DNA from: Micromonospora sp. WMMD1102
GTDB taxonomy: Bacteria; Actinomycetota; Actinomycetes; Mycobacteriales; Micromonosporaceae
DNA length: 64,000 bases
Direction of reading: 5' to 3'
Assembly: GCF_029626265.1 (NCBI RefSeq)
Contig: NZ_JARUBN010000001.1
Location: 4,591,001 to 4,655,000 of the forward strand
The translations under genes and the position numbers were made by a program. The stretch's first letter is position 1. Each line of letters opens with the position of its first letter. Shown here in pieces: positions 44,735-53,020 of this stretch. The notes below the pieces were generated by a model, which had not been told where the DNA came from, made no database searches, and saw nothing but the letters and a program-made list of their open reading frames with translations.

Positions 44735-46471
44735 ATGGTCGTGCGACTGTCGATGGAGCAGGTGCCCCCGTCGGCTGTGGACCGGCTGGCAGCGGTGTCG
44801 GCGGCGGCGTACAGCCCGTACGGCGGCCTGCTGGCGACCGGCGGCGAGGGCGGGCTGGTCCGGCTCTGGGACGCGGCCGGAGACCGGCTGATCCGGGTAC
44901 TCGACACACGGCCCGACGGCGACGCACGGCCCGACAGCCACGCACGGCCCGACAGCGACACACGACCCGACAGCGACACACGACCCGACGGCGGGGCAGG
45001 GCCCGAGGGCCACACGCGGCCCGACGGCGACGGTGACGCGCGGGTGCTGGCGGTCGCCTTCGGTGGTGGTCGACCGCCGGTGCTCGCGGCAAGCCTCGAC
45101 TCCGGACGGGTGATCGTGTGGAGCCCGACGGACGGCCGGCGGCTCGGCACGTTCGCCACGGGCGAGCGGAACGTCCGCTCGATCGCCCTGCATCCCGCCC
45201 GCCGCCTGGTCGCCGCCGCGGTCGGCGACAGGGTGCTGCTCTGGGACGCGACGAGCGGCCGGCTGCTGCGAAGCTTCGCCGGGCACACCGACCGGGTGAC
45301 GCAGGTCGCCTTCAACCTGGCGGGAAGCCGGTTGGCCAGCGCCGGCCTGGACGGTATCCGGTTGTGGAACGCGACCGACGGGCGGCTCGTCCGCCAGTTC
45401 CAGGGGCACCCGGGCAGCCTGACGGCGGTCGCGATCGACCCGGCCGGCGAGCGGTTGGCCGGGGCCGGCCCGACCGCGCGGACGGTACGGATCTGGCACG
45501 TCCGCACCGGACGGGAGCTGGCCGGGCTCGACTGCCGGGGCGACACTCCGGCATCCGTGGCGTTCAGCCCGGACGGTCGACTGCTGGCGTTCGACAGCCC
45601 GAGCCGTAGCCTGCGGATCTGGGACACCGCGTCCGGAGCGGAGCTGTGCGCGCTCACCGGGCGGCGGATGAGCCTCGTCTCCGCCGTGGCCTTCAGGCCG
45701 GACGGCGGGCACCTGCTGACCGTTGCCCATCCGGCCCGGCGGCCGTCACCAACACCGTCGCCGCCGCCGTCACCGTTGCCAACGCCGTCACCGCCGCCGT
45801 CACCGTTGCCAACGCCGTCATCGCCACCGTCGCCGTCACCAACGCCGTCACCAACGGCGCCGTCACCGGCAGCACCAGCGAAATTCTTCGATCGGCCGCT
45901 CGCCCGCTGGCGGATTCGGGAGGTCGCCGTCGAGCCGGACCGGGTGATCGCGGTCGGCTCCGGCGGCGAGCGGATCCTGCCCCATCCGCGTGCGGTGCAC
46001 TCGGTGGCGTTCGCCCCGGACGGAAGCCGGCTGGTGAGCAACGACGGCACCGTACGGGTGTGGCGGCTCGACGACGGCGAGGTCGCGGTCACGGTCGGCG
46101 CGGCCGACGTACTCGCGGACGTCGGGTGGAGCCCGGACGGCGGCCTGCTCGGGTACGTCCGCGACCTCACCACGGTGGTGCTCGCGGACCCGGCGACCGG
46201 CCGCGTACTCCGGACCCGGGACTGCCTGAATCTCGGCGTGTCGGCTCTGGCGTTCAGCCCGGACGGCAGCCGGCTCGCCGGCTCGCTCGGCGACCACTCG
46301 ATCGCCTTCTGGGATCCGTCGACCGGCCACGAGCTGCGGCGGCTCGCCGGCCCGCCGTCGCTGGTGAGCGCGGGCTCGTCCACGATGGCGTTCAGCGCCG
46401 ACGGCGCCCTGCTGGCCAGGGGCGCCGACAACGGCACCAACGCCTGGGAGCTACCGCCCGTCGGCGGCTGA
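44735..46471 (+). CDS. WD40-repeat protein with two low-complexity linkers
   Basis: 578 residues. Blades are recognisable as VRLWDAAGDRLIRVL, VIVWSPTDGRRLGTF, VLLWDATSGRLLRSFAGHTD, IRLWNATDGRLVRQFQGHPG, LRIWDTASGAELCAL and IAFWDPSTGHELRRL. Between blades 1 and 2 lies an acidic six-residue repeat (RPDSDT units), and in the middle a Pro/Ser/Thr linker built of PSPLPTPSPP units. The DNA under both linkers is tandemly repetitive, so they may vary in length between strains. A TACCGT -10-like hexamer lies six bases before the ATG (leaderless). The last 21 bases overlap the end of the convergent HIT gene. Function unknown; likely a scaffold. Confidence 0.85.
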   Translation: MVVRLSMEQVPPSAVDRLAAVSAAAYSPYGGLLATGGEGGLVRLWDAAGDRLIRVLDTRPDGDARPDSHARPDSDTRPDSDTRPDGGAGPEGHTRPDGDGDARVLAVAFGGGRPPVLAASLDSGRVIVWSPTDGRRLGTFATGERNVRSIALHPARRLVAAAVGDRVLLWDATSGRLLRSFAGHTDRVTQVAFNLAGSRLASAGLDGIRLWNATDGRLVRQFQGHPGSLTAVAIDPAGERLAGAGPTARTVRIWHVRTGRELAGLDCRGDTPASVAFSPDGRLLAFDSPSRSLRIWDTASGAELCALTGRRMSLVSAVAFRPDGGHLLTVAHPARRPSPTPSPPPSPLPTPSPPPSPLPTPSSPPSPSPTPSPTAPSPAAPAKFFDRPLARWRIREVAVEPDRVIAVGSGGERILPHPRAVHSVAFAPDGSRLVSNDGTVRVWRLDDGEVAVTVGAADVLADVGWSPDGGLLGYVRDLTTVVLADPATGRVLRTRDCLNLGVSALAFSPDGSRLAGSLGDHSIAFWDPSTGHELRRLAGPPSLVSAGSSTMAFSADGALLARGADNGTNAWELPPVGG

Positions 46472-47023
46472 CGGCCTCGCCGCCACCCAGGCGGTGGCGA
46501 GCAGGGTACGGGTCTCCGCCAGCAACTGCGGCAGTACCTTGGTCCGGGCGATCACCGGCATGAAGTTGGCGTCCCCGCCCCACCTCGGCACCACGTGCTG
46601 GTGCAGGTGGGCGGCGATCCCGGCGCCGGCGACGCCGCCCTGGTTCATCCCGATGTTGAAGCCGTGCGCGTTGCTGACCCGCCGGACCACCCGCATCGCC
46701 GTCTGGGTGCAGTCGGCCAGTTCCGCCGTCTCCACGCCGTCCAGCTCGGTGTAGTCGGCGACGTGCCGGTACGGGCAGACCAGCAGGTGCCCGGGGTTGT
46801 ACGGATAGAGGTTGAGCACCACGAAGACCCGCTCGCCCCGGTGCACCACCAGGTTCTCCTCGCCCTCCCGCTCCGGGGCGAGGCAGAACGGGCAGCCGGC
46901 CGGCTTCTCGTGCCCCTCCCCCGGCCGGTCCGGACCGGAGATGTAGGTCATCCGGTGCGGGGTCCAGAGCCGGTCGAGCCCGTCGGGCATGCCGAGTTCC
47001 GCGTGGGGCGCCGCGCCTGTCAC
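46451..47023 (-). CDS. HIT domain protein (AP4A phosphorylase-like)
   Basis: 190 residues from the GTG at 47023, ten bases after the thrS stop. The histidine triad is complete in AHLHQHVVPRW. CPFCLAPEREGEENLVVHRG supplies the zinc-like Cys pair, and VFVVLNLYPYNPGHLLVCPYRH is typical of actinobacterial HIT proteins next to pgsA. Members split dinucleoside polyphosphates such as Ap4A, which synthetases like ThrRS make as by-products, so the neighbourhood fits. The C-terminal end overlaps the WD40 gene by 21 bases on the other strand. Confidence 0.88.
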   Translation of the reverse strand: MTGAAPHAELGMPDGLDRLWTPHRMTYISGPDRPGEGHEKPAGCPFCLAPEREGEENLVVHRGERVFVVLNLYPYNPGHLLVCPYRHVADYTELDGVETAELADCTQTAMRVVRRVSNAHGFNIGMNQGGVAGAGIAAHLHQHVVPRWGGDANFMPVIARTKVLPQLLAETRTLLATAWVAARPSAADGR

Positions 47024-47033
47024 GCCGACGATC

Positions 47034-49082
47034 CTACGACCCGGCCTCGCCACCGGCTGGTTCGGCGGTCGGGCCGGCGTTGACCCGGGACCGGACCACC
47101 TCCACCACGTGCGCGACCGCCTCGGCGAGTGGCACGCCGTTGCGCTGCGACCCGTCCCGGTAGCGGAACGAGACCGCGCCGGCCTCCACGTCGGCGTCCC
47201 CGGCGATCGCCATGAACGGGATCTTCTGCTGCTGGGCGGTCCGGATCTTCTTCTGCATCCGGTCGTCCGACGTGTCGACCTCGGCCCGGATCCCCTCGGC
47301 GCGCAGTGCGGCGACGAAGCCGTGCAGGTGGGTGGCGTGCTCCTCGCGGATCGGGATGCCGACCACCTGCACCGGGGCGAGCCAGGCCGGGAAGGCTCCG
47401 GCGTAGTGCTCGGTCAGTACCCCGAAGAAGCGCTCGATCGAGCCGAAGAGCGCCCGGTGGATCATCACCGGCCGCTGCCGGGTGCCGTCGGCGGCCTGGT
47501 ATTCCAGGCCGAACCGCTCGGGCTGGTTAAAGTCGACCTGGATGGTGGACATCTGCCAGGTACGCCCGATCGCGTCCTTGGCCTGCACGCTGATCTTCGG
47601 CCCGTAGAAGGCCGCGCCGCCCGGGTCCGGCACCAGGTCGAGCCCGGACGCCTCGGCTGCGGTACGCAGCGCCTCGGTCGCCTCCGCCCAGTCCTCGGCC
47701 GAGCCGATAAACTTCGGCGAGTCGTCCCGGGTCGACAGCTCCAGGTAGAAGTCGTCCAGCCCGTAGTCGCGGAGCAGGTCGAGGACGAAGGCGAGCAGTG
47801 TGGTCAGCTCGCCCGGCATCTGCTCCCGGGTGCAGTAGATGTGCGAGTCGTCCTGGGTGAGCCCGCGTACCCGGGTCAGCCCGTGCACGACGCCGGACTT
47901 CTCGTACCGGTAGACGGTGCCGAACTCGAAGAGCCGCAGCGGCAGCTCCCGGTAGGACCGGCCGCGCGCCCGGAAGATCAGGTTGTGCATCGGGCAGTTC
48001 ATCGCCTTGAGGTAATATTCCGCGCCCTCGAGCCTCATCGGCGGGAACATCGTGTCGGCGTAGTACGGCAGGTGGCCGGAGGTCTCGAAGAGCTGCGCCT
48101 TGGTGATGTGCGGCGAGTTGACGAACTCGTAGCCGGCCGCCTCGTGCCGCCGCCGCGAGTAGTCCTCCAGTTCCCGCCGGATGATCCCGCCCTTCGGGTG
48201 GAAGACCGCCAGGCCGGAACCGATCTCGTCGGGGAAGCTGAACAGGTCCAGTTCGGCGCCGAGCTTGCGGTGGTCGCGCCGGGCCGCCTCCTCCAGCACC
48301 TTCAGGTACGCCTTCAGCGCGTCCCGGGTCGGCCAGGCGGTGCCGTACACCCGCTGGAGCTGCGGGTTGCGCTCGTTGCCCCGCCAGTAGGCGGCGGCCG
48401 AGCGCATCAGCTTGAACGCGCCGATCAGCCGGGTGCTGGGCAGGTGCGGGCCCCGGCACAGGTCGGACCAGCAGGGTTTGCCGCTCTCGGCGTCCAGGTT
48501 GTCGTAGATGGTCAGGTCGCCGGCGCCGACCTCCATCACCTCACCGGCGTCGAACCCGGCCCCGCCGCCCTCGGTACCGGCGCCCTTGACCTCGATCAAC
48601 TCGAGCTTGAACGGCTCGTCGGCCAGTTCGGTGCGGGCCTCGTCCAGGCTGTCGAAACGGCGCCGCCGGAACCGCTGGCCGGACTTGACGATCTCCTGCA
48701 TCCGCTTCTCCAGCCGGTCGAGGTCCTCCGGCTGGAACGGGCGGTCGACGTCGAAGTCGTAGTAGAAGCCGTTGTCGATCGGCGGGCCGATCCCGAGCTT
48801 CGCCTCCGGGAAGATGTCCTGGACGGCCTGGGCCAGCACGTGCGCGGTGGAGTGCCGCAGCACGTTCAGCCCGTCCGGCGAGTCCAGCCGGACCGGGTCG
48901 ACCACGGTCTCCACCTCGGGCGCCCAGTCCAGGTCGCGGAGCTGCCCGGCCGGGTCGCGGACCACCACGATCGCCCCGGGGCCGGCGTGCGGCAGTCCCG
49001 CCGCGGCCACCGCCGCGGCCACCGCCGTCCCGGCCGGCACGACGACGGGGTCGACACCGACGGGGGTACGGGCTTGGGACAC
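47034..49082 (-). CDS. thrS: Threonyl-tRNA synthetase
   Basis: Charges tRNA-Thr; 682 residues. Order: N-terminal TGS domain, second N-terminal editing domain ([30 protein letters not shown]), class II catalytic core with the zinc ligands in AMNCPMHN, and motif 2 ([20 protein letters not shown]). The active-site strand [16 protein letters not shown] is followed by motif 3 ([13 protein letters not shown]) and the anticodon-binding domain ([19 protein letters not shown]). The start is GTG with AAGGAG six bases upstream. It heads the thrS-HIT unit and is divergent from the methyltransferase gene. Confidence 0.95.
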   Translation of the reverse strand: MSQARTPVGVDPVVVPAGTAVAAAVAAAGLPHAGPGAIVVVRDPAGQLRDLDWAPEVETVVDPVRLDSPDGLNVLRHSTAHVLAQAVQDIFPEAKLGIGPPIDNGFYYDFDVDRPFQPEDLDRLEKRMQEIVKSGQRFRRRRFDSLDEARTELADEPFKLELIEVKGAGTEGGGAGFDAGEVMEVGAGDLTIYDNLDAESGKPCWSDLCRGPHLPSTRLIGAFKLMRSAAAYWRGNERNPQLQRVYGTAWPTRDALKAYLKVLEEAARRDHRKLGAELDLFSFPDEIGSGLAVFHPKGGIIRRELEDYSRRRHEAAGYEFVNSPHITKAQLFETSGHLPYYADTMFPPMRLEGAEYYLKAMNCPMHNLIFRARGRSYRELPLRLFEFGTVYRYEKSGVVHGLTRVRGLTQDDSHIYCTREQMPGELTTLLAFVLDLLRDYGLDDFYLELSTRDDSPKFIGSAEDWAEATEALRTAAEASGLDLVPDPGGAAFYGPKISVQAKDAIGRTWQMSTIQVDFNQPERFGLEYQAADGTRQRPVMIHRALFGSIERFFGVLTEHYAGAFPAWLAPVQVVGIPIREEHATHLHGFVAALRAEGIRAEVDTSDDRMQKKIRTAQQQKIPFMAIAGDADVEAGAVSFRYRDGSQRNGVPLAEAVAHVVEVVRSRVNAGPTAEPAGGEAGS

Positions 49083-49201
49083 GGTGGCTCCTTACGATCG
49101 CGGACGAATCGGACAGCGCCGACGGCATCGGCTCGTCCAGATGCTATCGGTCCTGCGTTTTCCTCCTCCCGGCGCCGCTGCCTCGGCGTTAGATTGACGC
49201 C

Positions 49202-50353
49202 GTGGCACCCATGGACGCCGTGAGCGCGCTACAGCGTAGATACCAGACCTTCTTCGGCACCGGGCCGGGCGTACCCTTCGCGGTCGCGCCGGCCGGCGGC
49301 CCGGTGCGGACCTTCGGCACCGGCGAGCCGCAGTTCACCATCGTGGTCAAGGACGAGCGGGGCGCCAAGGCGCTGGCCGCGCTGGACCAGTTCGCCGTCG
49401 CCGTGGCCTACCTACAGGGGTCGCTGGACGTGGAGGGCGACCTGGCGGCGGCGCTGCGGATGCGATCGTTCTTCACCGACCGGCATCCGATCGCCTTCCT
49501 CGGCAGGTTCCTGCCGGCACTGCTGCGCGGCCGGCGGGAGGACGACCGCCGGGCCATCTCGCACCACTACGACGAGGACTCGGACTTCTTCCTGACCTTC
49601 CTCGACCACCGGCACCGCTGCTACACCGAGGGCGTCTTCGCCTCCGACGACGAGCCGCTGGAAGACGCGATGACCCGGAAGATGGACCTGGCACTGGAGG
49701 CGATCGGGGTCGGGCCGGGCGATCACGTACTGGAGGTCGGCGGCGGCTGGGGCGCCTTCAGCGAGCACGCCGCCCGCAAGGGGATCAGGGTCACCACCAC
49801 GACCCTGTCGGTGGAGTCGGAGCGCTTCCTCACCGACCTGTTCGACCGCGAGCGGCTGCCGGTGCGGGTGGTCCGGGAGCACATCTTCGGCTACTCCCCC
49901 GGCGAGCGCTACGACGCGATCGTCAACATGGGGGTCACCGAACACCTCCCCGACTACCGCACCACACTGCGCAAGTACGCCGAGCTGCTCCGGCCCGGCG
50001 GCCGGGTCTACCTGGACGCGCTGGCGATGCGCCGCAAGCACATCGTCTCCACCTTCATGAAGCGGTACGTCTATCCGGGCGGCTCGGCCCCGCTGCTGCT
50101 GCACCAATATCTGCGGCACGTGGCGCAGTCGCCGTTCGAGCTGCTGAACCTGGTCGACGACCGGCACAACTACTACCTGACCTGCCGGGAGTGGGCGCTT
50201 CGGCTGGACGACGCCCGGGACGAGATCGTGCGGCGCTGGGGCGAGCCGCTGTACCGGCGGTTCCGGCTCTTCCTCTGGGGCTCGGCGGCCGGCTTCGACA
50301 CCGGGATGGTCCAGGCGTACCGCTGGGTGCTGCAACTGCCGCCGGCCCGGTAA
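49202..50353 (+). CDS. Cyclopropane-fatty-acyl-phospholipid synthase family methyltransferase
   Basis: SAM-dependent enzyme acting on unsaturated acyl chains or similar lipids; 383 residues. Residues 30-90 give the N-terminal lipid-side domain (FTIVVKDERGAKALAALDQF). The SAM motif is HVLEVGGGWGAFSEHAARKG. HYDEDSDFFLTFLDHRHRCYTEGVF holds the family's bicarbonate-site region, and MGVTEHLPDYRTTLRKYAEL follows. GTG start with a -10-like TAGATT six bases upstream and no Shine-Dalgarno, so probably leaderless. The TAA stop is the first triplet of the palindrome copy B. Confidence 0.87.
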   Translation: MAPMDAVSALQRRYQTFFGTGPGVPFAVAPAGGPVRTFGTGEPQFTIVVKDERGAKALAALDQFAVAVAYLQGSLDVEGDLAAALRMRSFFTDRHPIAFLGRFLPALLRGRREDDRRAISHHYDEDSDFFLTFLDHRHRCYTEGVFASDDEPLEDAMTRKMDLALEAIGVGPGDHVLEVGGGWGAFSEHAARKGIRVTTTTLSVESERFLTDLFDRERLPVRVVREHIFGYSPGERYDAIVNMGVTEHLPDYRTTLRKYAELLRPGGRVYLDALAMRRKHIVSTFMKRYVYPGGSAPLLLHQYLRHVAQSPFELLNLVDDRHNYYLTCREWALRLDDARDEIVRRWGEPLYRRFRLFLWGSAAGFDTGMVQAYRWVLQLPPAR

Positions 50354-50402
50354 GGAAGGGCCCCCGCATATCGTTTTCCGTTGTATAGGGGGCCCTTCCT
50401 TA
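50351..50402. repeat. Dispersed palindrome, copy B
   Basis: A 15-bp inverted repeat (TAAGGAAGGGCCCCC) around a 22-base loop whose core TATCGTTTTCCGTTGTA matches the reverse complement of the copy A loop. The left arm begins with the stop codon of the methyltransferase gene, so insertion or recombination set the end of that reading frame. Confidence 0.9.
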
Positions 50403-50460
50403 CAACCGCGGCGTTCGGCCGCCGAACCACCCGACTTGCCACGGGCAGTACGGTCATCAG

Positions 50461-51150
50461 GTGGCCACCGTCCTCCTGGTCGAAGACGACCATGTCGTAC
50501 GCGGCGCCATGCTGCGCTCCCTGGCCGACCGCGGGCACGCGGTGCACGCCGTCGGTACGGCGCTCGACGCGCTGCGCCGGGTCGCCGCCGAAACCCCCGA
50601 CCTGGTCGTACTCGACCTCGGGCTGCCGGATCTGGACGGCGCGGACGCGCTGCGGATGCTCCGCGGCATCACCGACGTCCCGATCATCATCGCCACCGCC
50701 CGGGACGACGAGCAGGCGATCGTCCGGCTGCTCCGGGCCGGCGCCGACGACTACATGGTCAAACCGTTCACCGGCGCCCATCTGGACGCCCGGATCACCA
50801 CCGTGCTGCGCCGGGTCGGCCGGGCGAGCCGGACCGTCGAGCCGGCCGTACACTCCGTCGGCGGGCTGCGGATCGACGTCGGCGAACGGAGCGCACTCCT
50901 CGACGGGGTGCCCCTGGCGCTGACCCGCAAGGAGTTCGACCTGCTGGCCTATCTCGCGGCACGGCCGGGCCGGGTAGTGTCCCGCCGGGAACTCTTGGAG
51001 GAGGTATGGCGGCAGCCATCGGTCGGCGAGGATCAGACCATCGACGTACATCTGTATTGGCTCCGCCGCAAAATGGGCGAGTCCGCGGCGAAGCCCCGCT
51101 ACCTGCGCACCGTGCGGGGGGTCGGGTTCCGGTTGGTGGTACCGGACTGA
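50461..51150 (+). CDS. Two-component response regulator, OmpR/PhoB family
   Basis: 229 residues. The receiver domain has the acidic pair Asp9-Asp10, phospho-acceptor Asp52 (VVLDLGLPDLDG), Thr79 and Lys101 (DDYMVKPF). The C-terminal winged helix is clear (LALTRKEFDLLAYLAARPGR, QTIDVHLYWLRRKMGE, RTVRGVGFRLV). GTG start with a -10-like TACGGT six bases upstream and no Shine-Dalgarno, so probably leaderless. The histidine kinase frame begins at its stop codon. Target genes cannot be told. Confidence 0.92.
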   Translation: MATVLLVEDDHVVRGAMLRSLADRGHAVHAVGTALDALRRVAAETPDLVVLDLGLPDLDGADALRMLRGITDVPIIIATARDDEQAIVRLLRAGADDYMVKPFTGAHLDARITTVLRRVGRASRTVEPAVHSVGGLRIDVGERSALLDGVPLALTRKEFDLLAYLAARPGRVVSRRELLEEVWRQPSVGEDQTIDVHLYWLRRKMGESAAKPRYLRTVRGVGFRLVVPD

Positions 51151-52574
51151 GGCTGGCGCTGGCCTACCTCGGGGCCGGCATGACCACGATCGTCGCGCTC
51201 GCCTTCCTGATCCCGCTCGGCACCGCGCTGCAACGCGACGCCCGGGAGGACGCGCTCGGCGACGCCGCCCGGCGTGGCGCGGTGGTCACCGGCGCGCTGG
51301 CGGTCGGCGCCGACGCCGCGGCGGTCCGCCGGGTCGTCGAGTCCACCGCCGGCAACACCGGCAACCCGCCGGTCGTGCACGGTCTCGCGGTCGGCGGCAC
51401 GCCCCGGGCCGCCGACGGCGACGTCGACCGGGCGATCCGGACCGGCAAGCCGGTCGTCGCCGAGGTGACCGGCGGGGTGGTCCGGCTCGAACCGGTACCG
51501 GTCGCCGGCCGGGTGCTGGTGGTCGAGGTCTTCGTCCCCGAGGCGGCGCTGAGCGCCGGTGCCGGCGGCACCTGGCTGATGCTGATCCTGGTGGCGATCG
51601 GGCTGGTGGTCGCCTCGGTGATCGTGGTGGACCGGCTGGCGGCCAGGGCGGTCGCCTCGGCCCGGGGGCTGGTGCAGGCGGCCCTCGCGGTCGGCGACGG
51701 CGACCTGGAGGTACGCATCCAACCGAGCGGCCCCCGGGAGCTGGCCGAGGCCGGGTACGCCTTCAACCGGATGGCGGACCGGCTGGTCACCTCCCGCACC
51801 GACGAACGCGAACTCGTGGCCGACCTCTCACACCGGCTGCGTACCCCGCTGACCGTGCTGCGGCTGGACGCCGACGCGCTCGACTCCGACGACACCAGCG
51901 TCGGCTCGTTCAGCGCGGCGGAGCTGGACCGGCGCCGGACGATCCGGCGGATCCGGCAGGCGATCGTGACGCTGGAAGGCGAGATCGACGTTCTGATCAA
52001 CACCACCCGGAAGACTGTCGCCCAGGAGGCGGCGCCGGGCAGCTGCGACGTCAGCGAGGTGGTGCGGGACCGGATGGTCTTCTGGTCCGCGCTGGCCGGC
52101 GACCAGAACCGGTCGCACCGGGTGATCGGCGCGCACACCCGGATCCCGGTGCCGGTGCCCCGGGCCGAGCTGGCCGCGGCGCTGGACGCGGTGCTGGGCA
52201 ACGTCTTCCGGTACACCCCGCAGGGCACCGCCTTCGAGGTCGCGGTCACCCGCCGGGACGGCTACATCGCGGTCCGGGTGGACGACGCCGGGCCGGGGAT
52301 CGCCAACCCGGACCGGGCGCTGCGCCGGGGTGCCAGCGGACAGGGCTCCACCGGGCTCGGCCTGGACATCGCCCGCCGGGTCGCCCAGCAGGCGAGCGGT
52401 TCGGTGAGCATCGACCGGGCCCGGCTCGGCGGAGCGAGTGTGATCATGCTGCTGGCCGATCCGGACGCGGCGCCCCGGCAGGTGAGCCGGTTCGGGCTGG
52501 TCGGCCGGTTGGCCCGGGAGAAGGACACCGGCACCCGTCGACGCTGGTCCCGGCAGCGCTCCTCCGGCGACTGA
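51147..52574 (+). CDS. Two-component sensor histidine kinase
   Basis: About 475 residues. Layout: helix 1 (LALAYLGAGMTTIVALAFLI), extracytoplasmic sensor of about 110 residues, helix 2 (GGTWLMLILVAIGLVVASVI), HAMP linker, H-box LVADLSHRLRTPLTVL, N-box VLGNVFRYTP, G1 VDDAGPGI and G2 GSTGLGLDIARRV. The catalytic motifs look intact. The start is a problem: the frame holds no ATG or GTG near the gene junction. A CTG at 51147 overlaps the regulator's TGA as CTGA, where related operons have GTGA. The first ordinary start is ATG 51180, inside helix 1. I annotate from the CTG with doubt. Confidence 0.85.
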   Translation: MRLALAYLGAGMTTIVALAFLIPLGTALQRDAREDALGDAARRGAVVTGALAVGADAAAVRRVVESTAGNTGNPPVVHGLAVGGTPRAADGDVDRAIRTGKPVVAEVTGGVVRLEPVPVAGRVLVVEVFVPEAALSAGAGGTWLMLILVAIGLVVASVIVVDRLAARAVASARGLVQAALAVGDGDLEVRIQPSGPRELAEAGYAFNRMADRLVTSRTDERELVADLSHRLRTPLTVLRLDADALDSDDTSVGSFSAAELDRRRTIRRIRQAIVTLEGEIDVLINTTRKTVAQEAAPGSCDVSEVVRDRMVFWSALAGDQNRSHRVIGAHTRIPVPVPRAELAAALDAVLGNVFRYTPQGTAFEVAVTRRDGYIAVRVDDAGPGIANPDRALRRGASGQGSTGLGLDIARRVAQQASGSVSIDRARLGGASVIMLLADPDAAPRQVSRFGLVGRLAREKDTGTRRRWSRQRSSGD

Positions 52575-53020
52575 GCCAGGCTCCGGGCGGGTTGCCACGG
52601 CCGGGCGCGTCCTTCCCAGCCCAGGGGCGACCGGGCGCGGTCCGGTCGGGGGTCGTTCTCCCGGCCGGGCCGCGCGCTCCGGCAAAGAGTTTCTGGTTCC
52701 GTGCAAGTCTTCCTTAGGTCTGGATTAACGCTCCGCCGAGCGTCCCGCCACGATGGCAGCATCTAATCCGATCCCATCGGAACTCCACGGGCCAGCACCC
52801 ACAGATGTTTGCCCCAACCCGGTCTGTGGAGTCTGGCGCGCGGCGGAAGCACGGTCCCCCACACCTGGTTTCCGCCGCGCGCCGATCAACCGGCAGGGGT
52901 CGGCGGGGACGCCGGGCCAGGCGTACCGGCCGGTCCTCCGCCCCATGATCGCTGGCCCGGCGCGGCCGCCCGCAGCACCCCGCGCCGGGCCAGCCTGTAT
53001 TTCCAGGGCTGGCGGCCGGC
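52575..53020. other. 446-base gene-free stretch with one AT-rich promoter-like patch
   Basis: Between the sensor kinase and the convergent deaminase gene. An AT-richer patch near 52688-52732 contains CTTAGGT and GGATTAACG and looks promoter-like. A plus-strand reading frame begins at ATG 52753 with PTDVCPNPVCGVW but has weak codon bias, no ribosome site and runs into the deaminase gene, so I do not call it. Confidence 0.4.
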
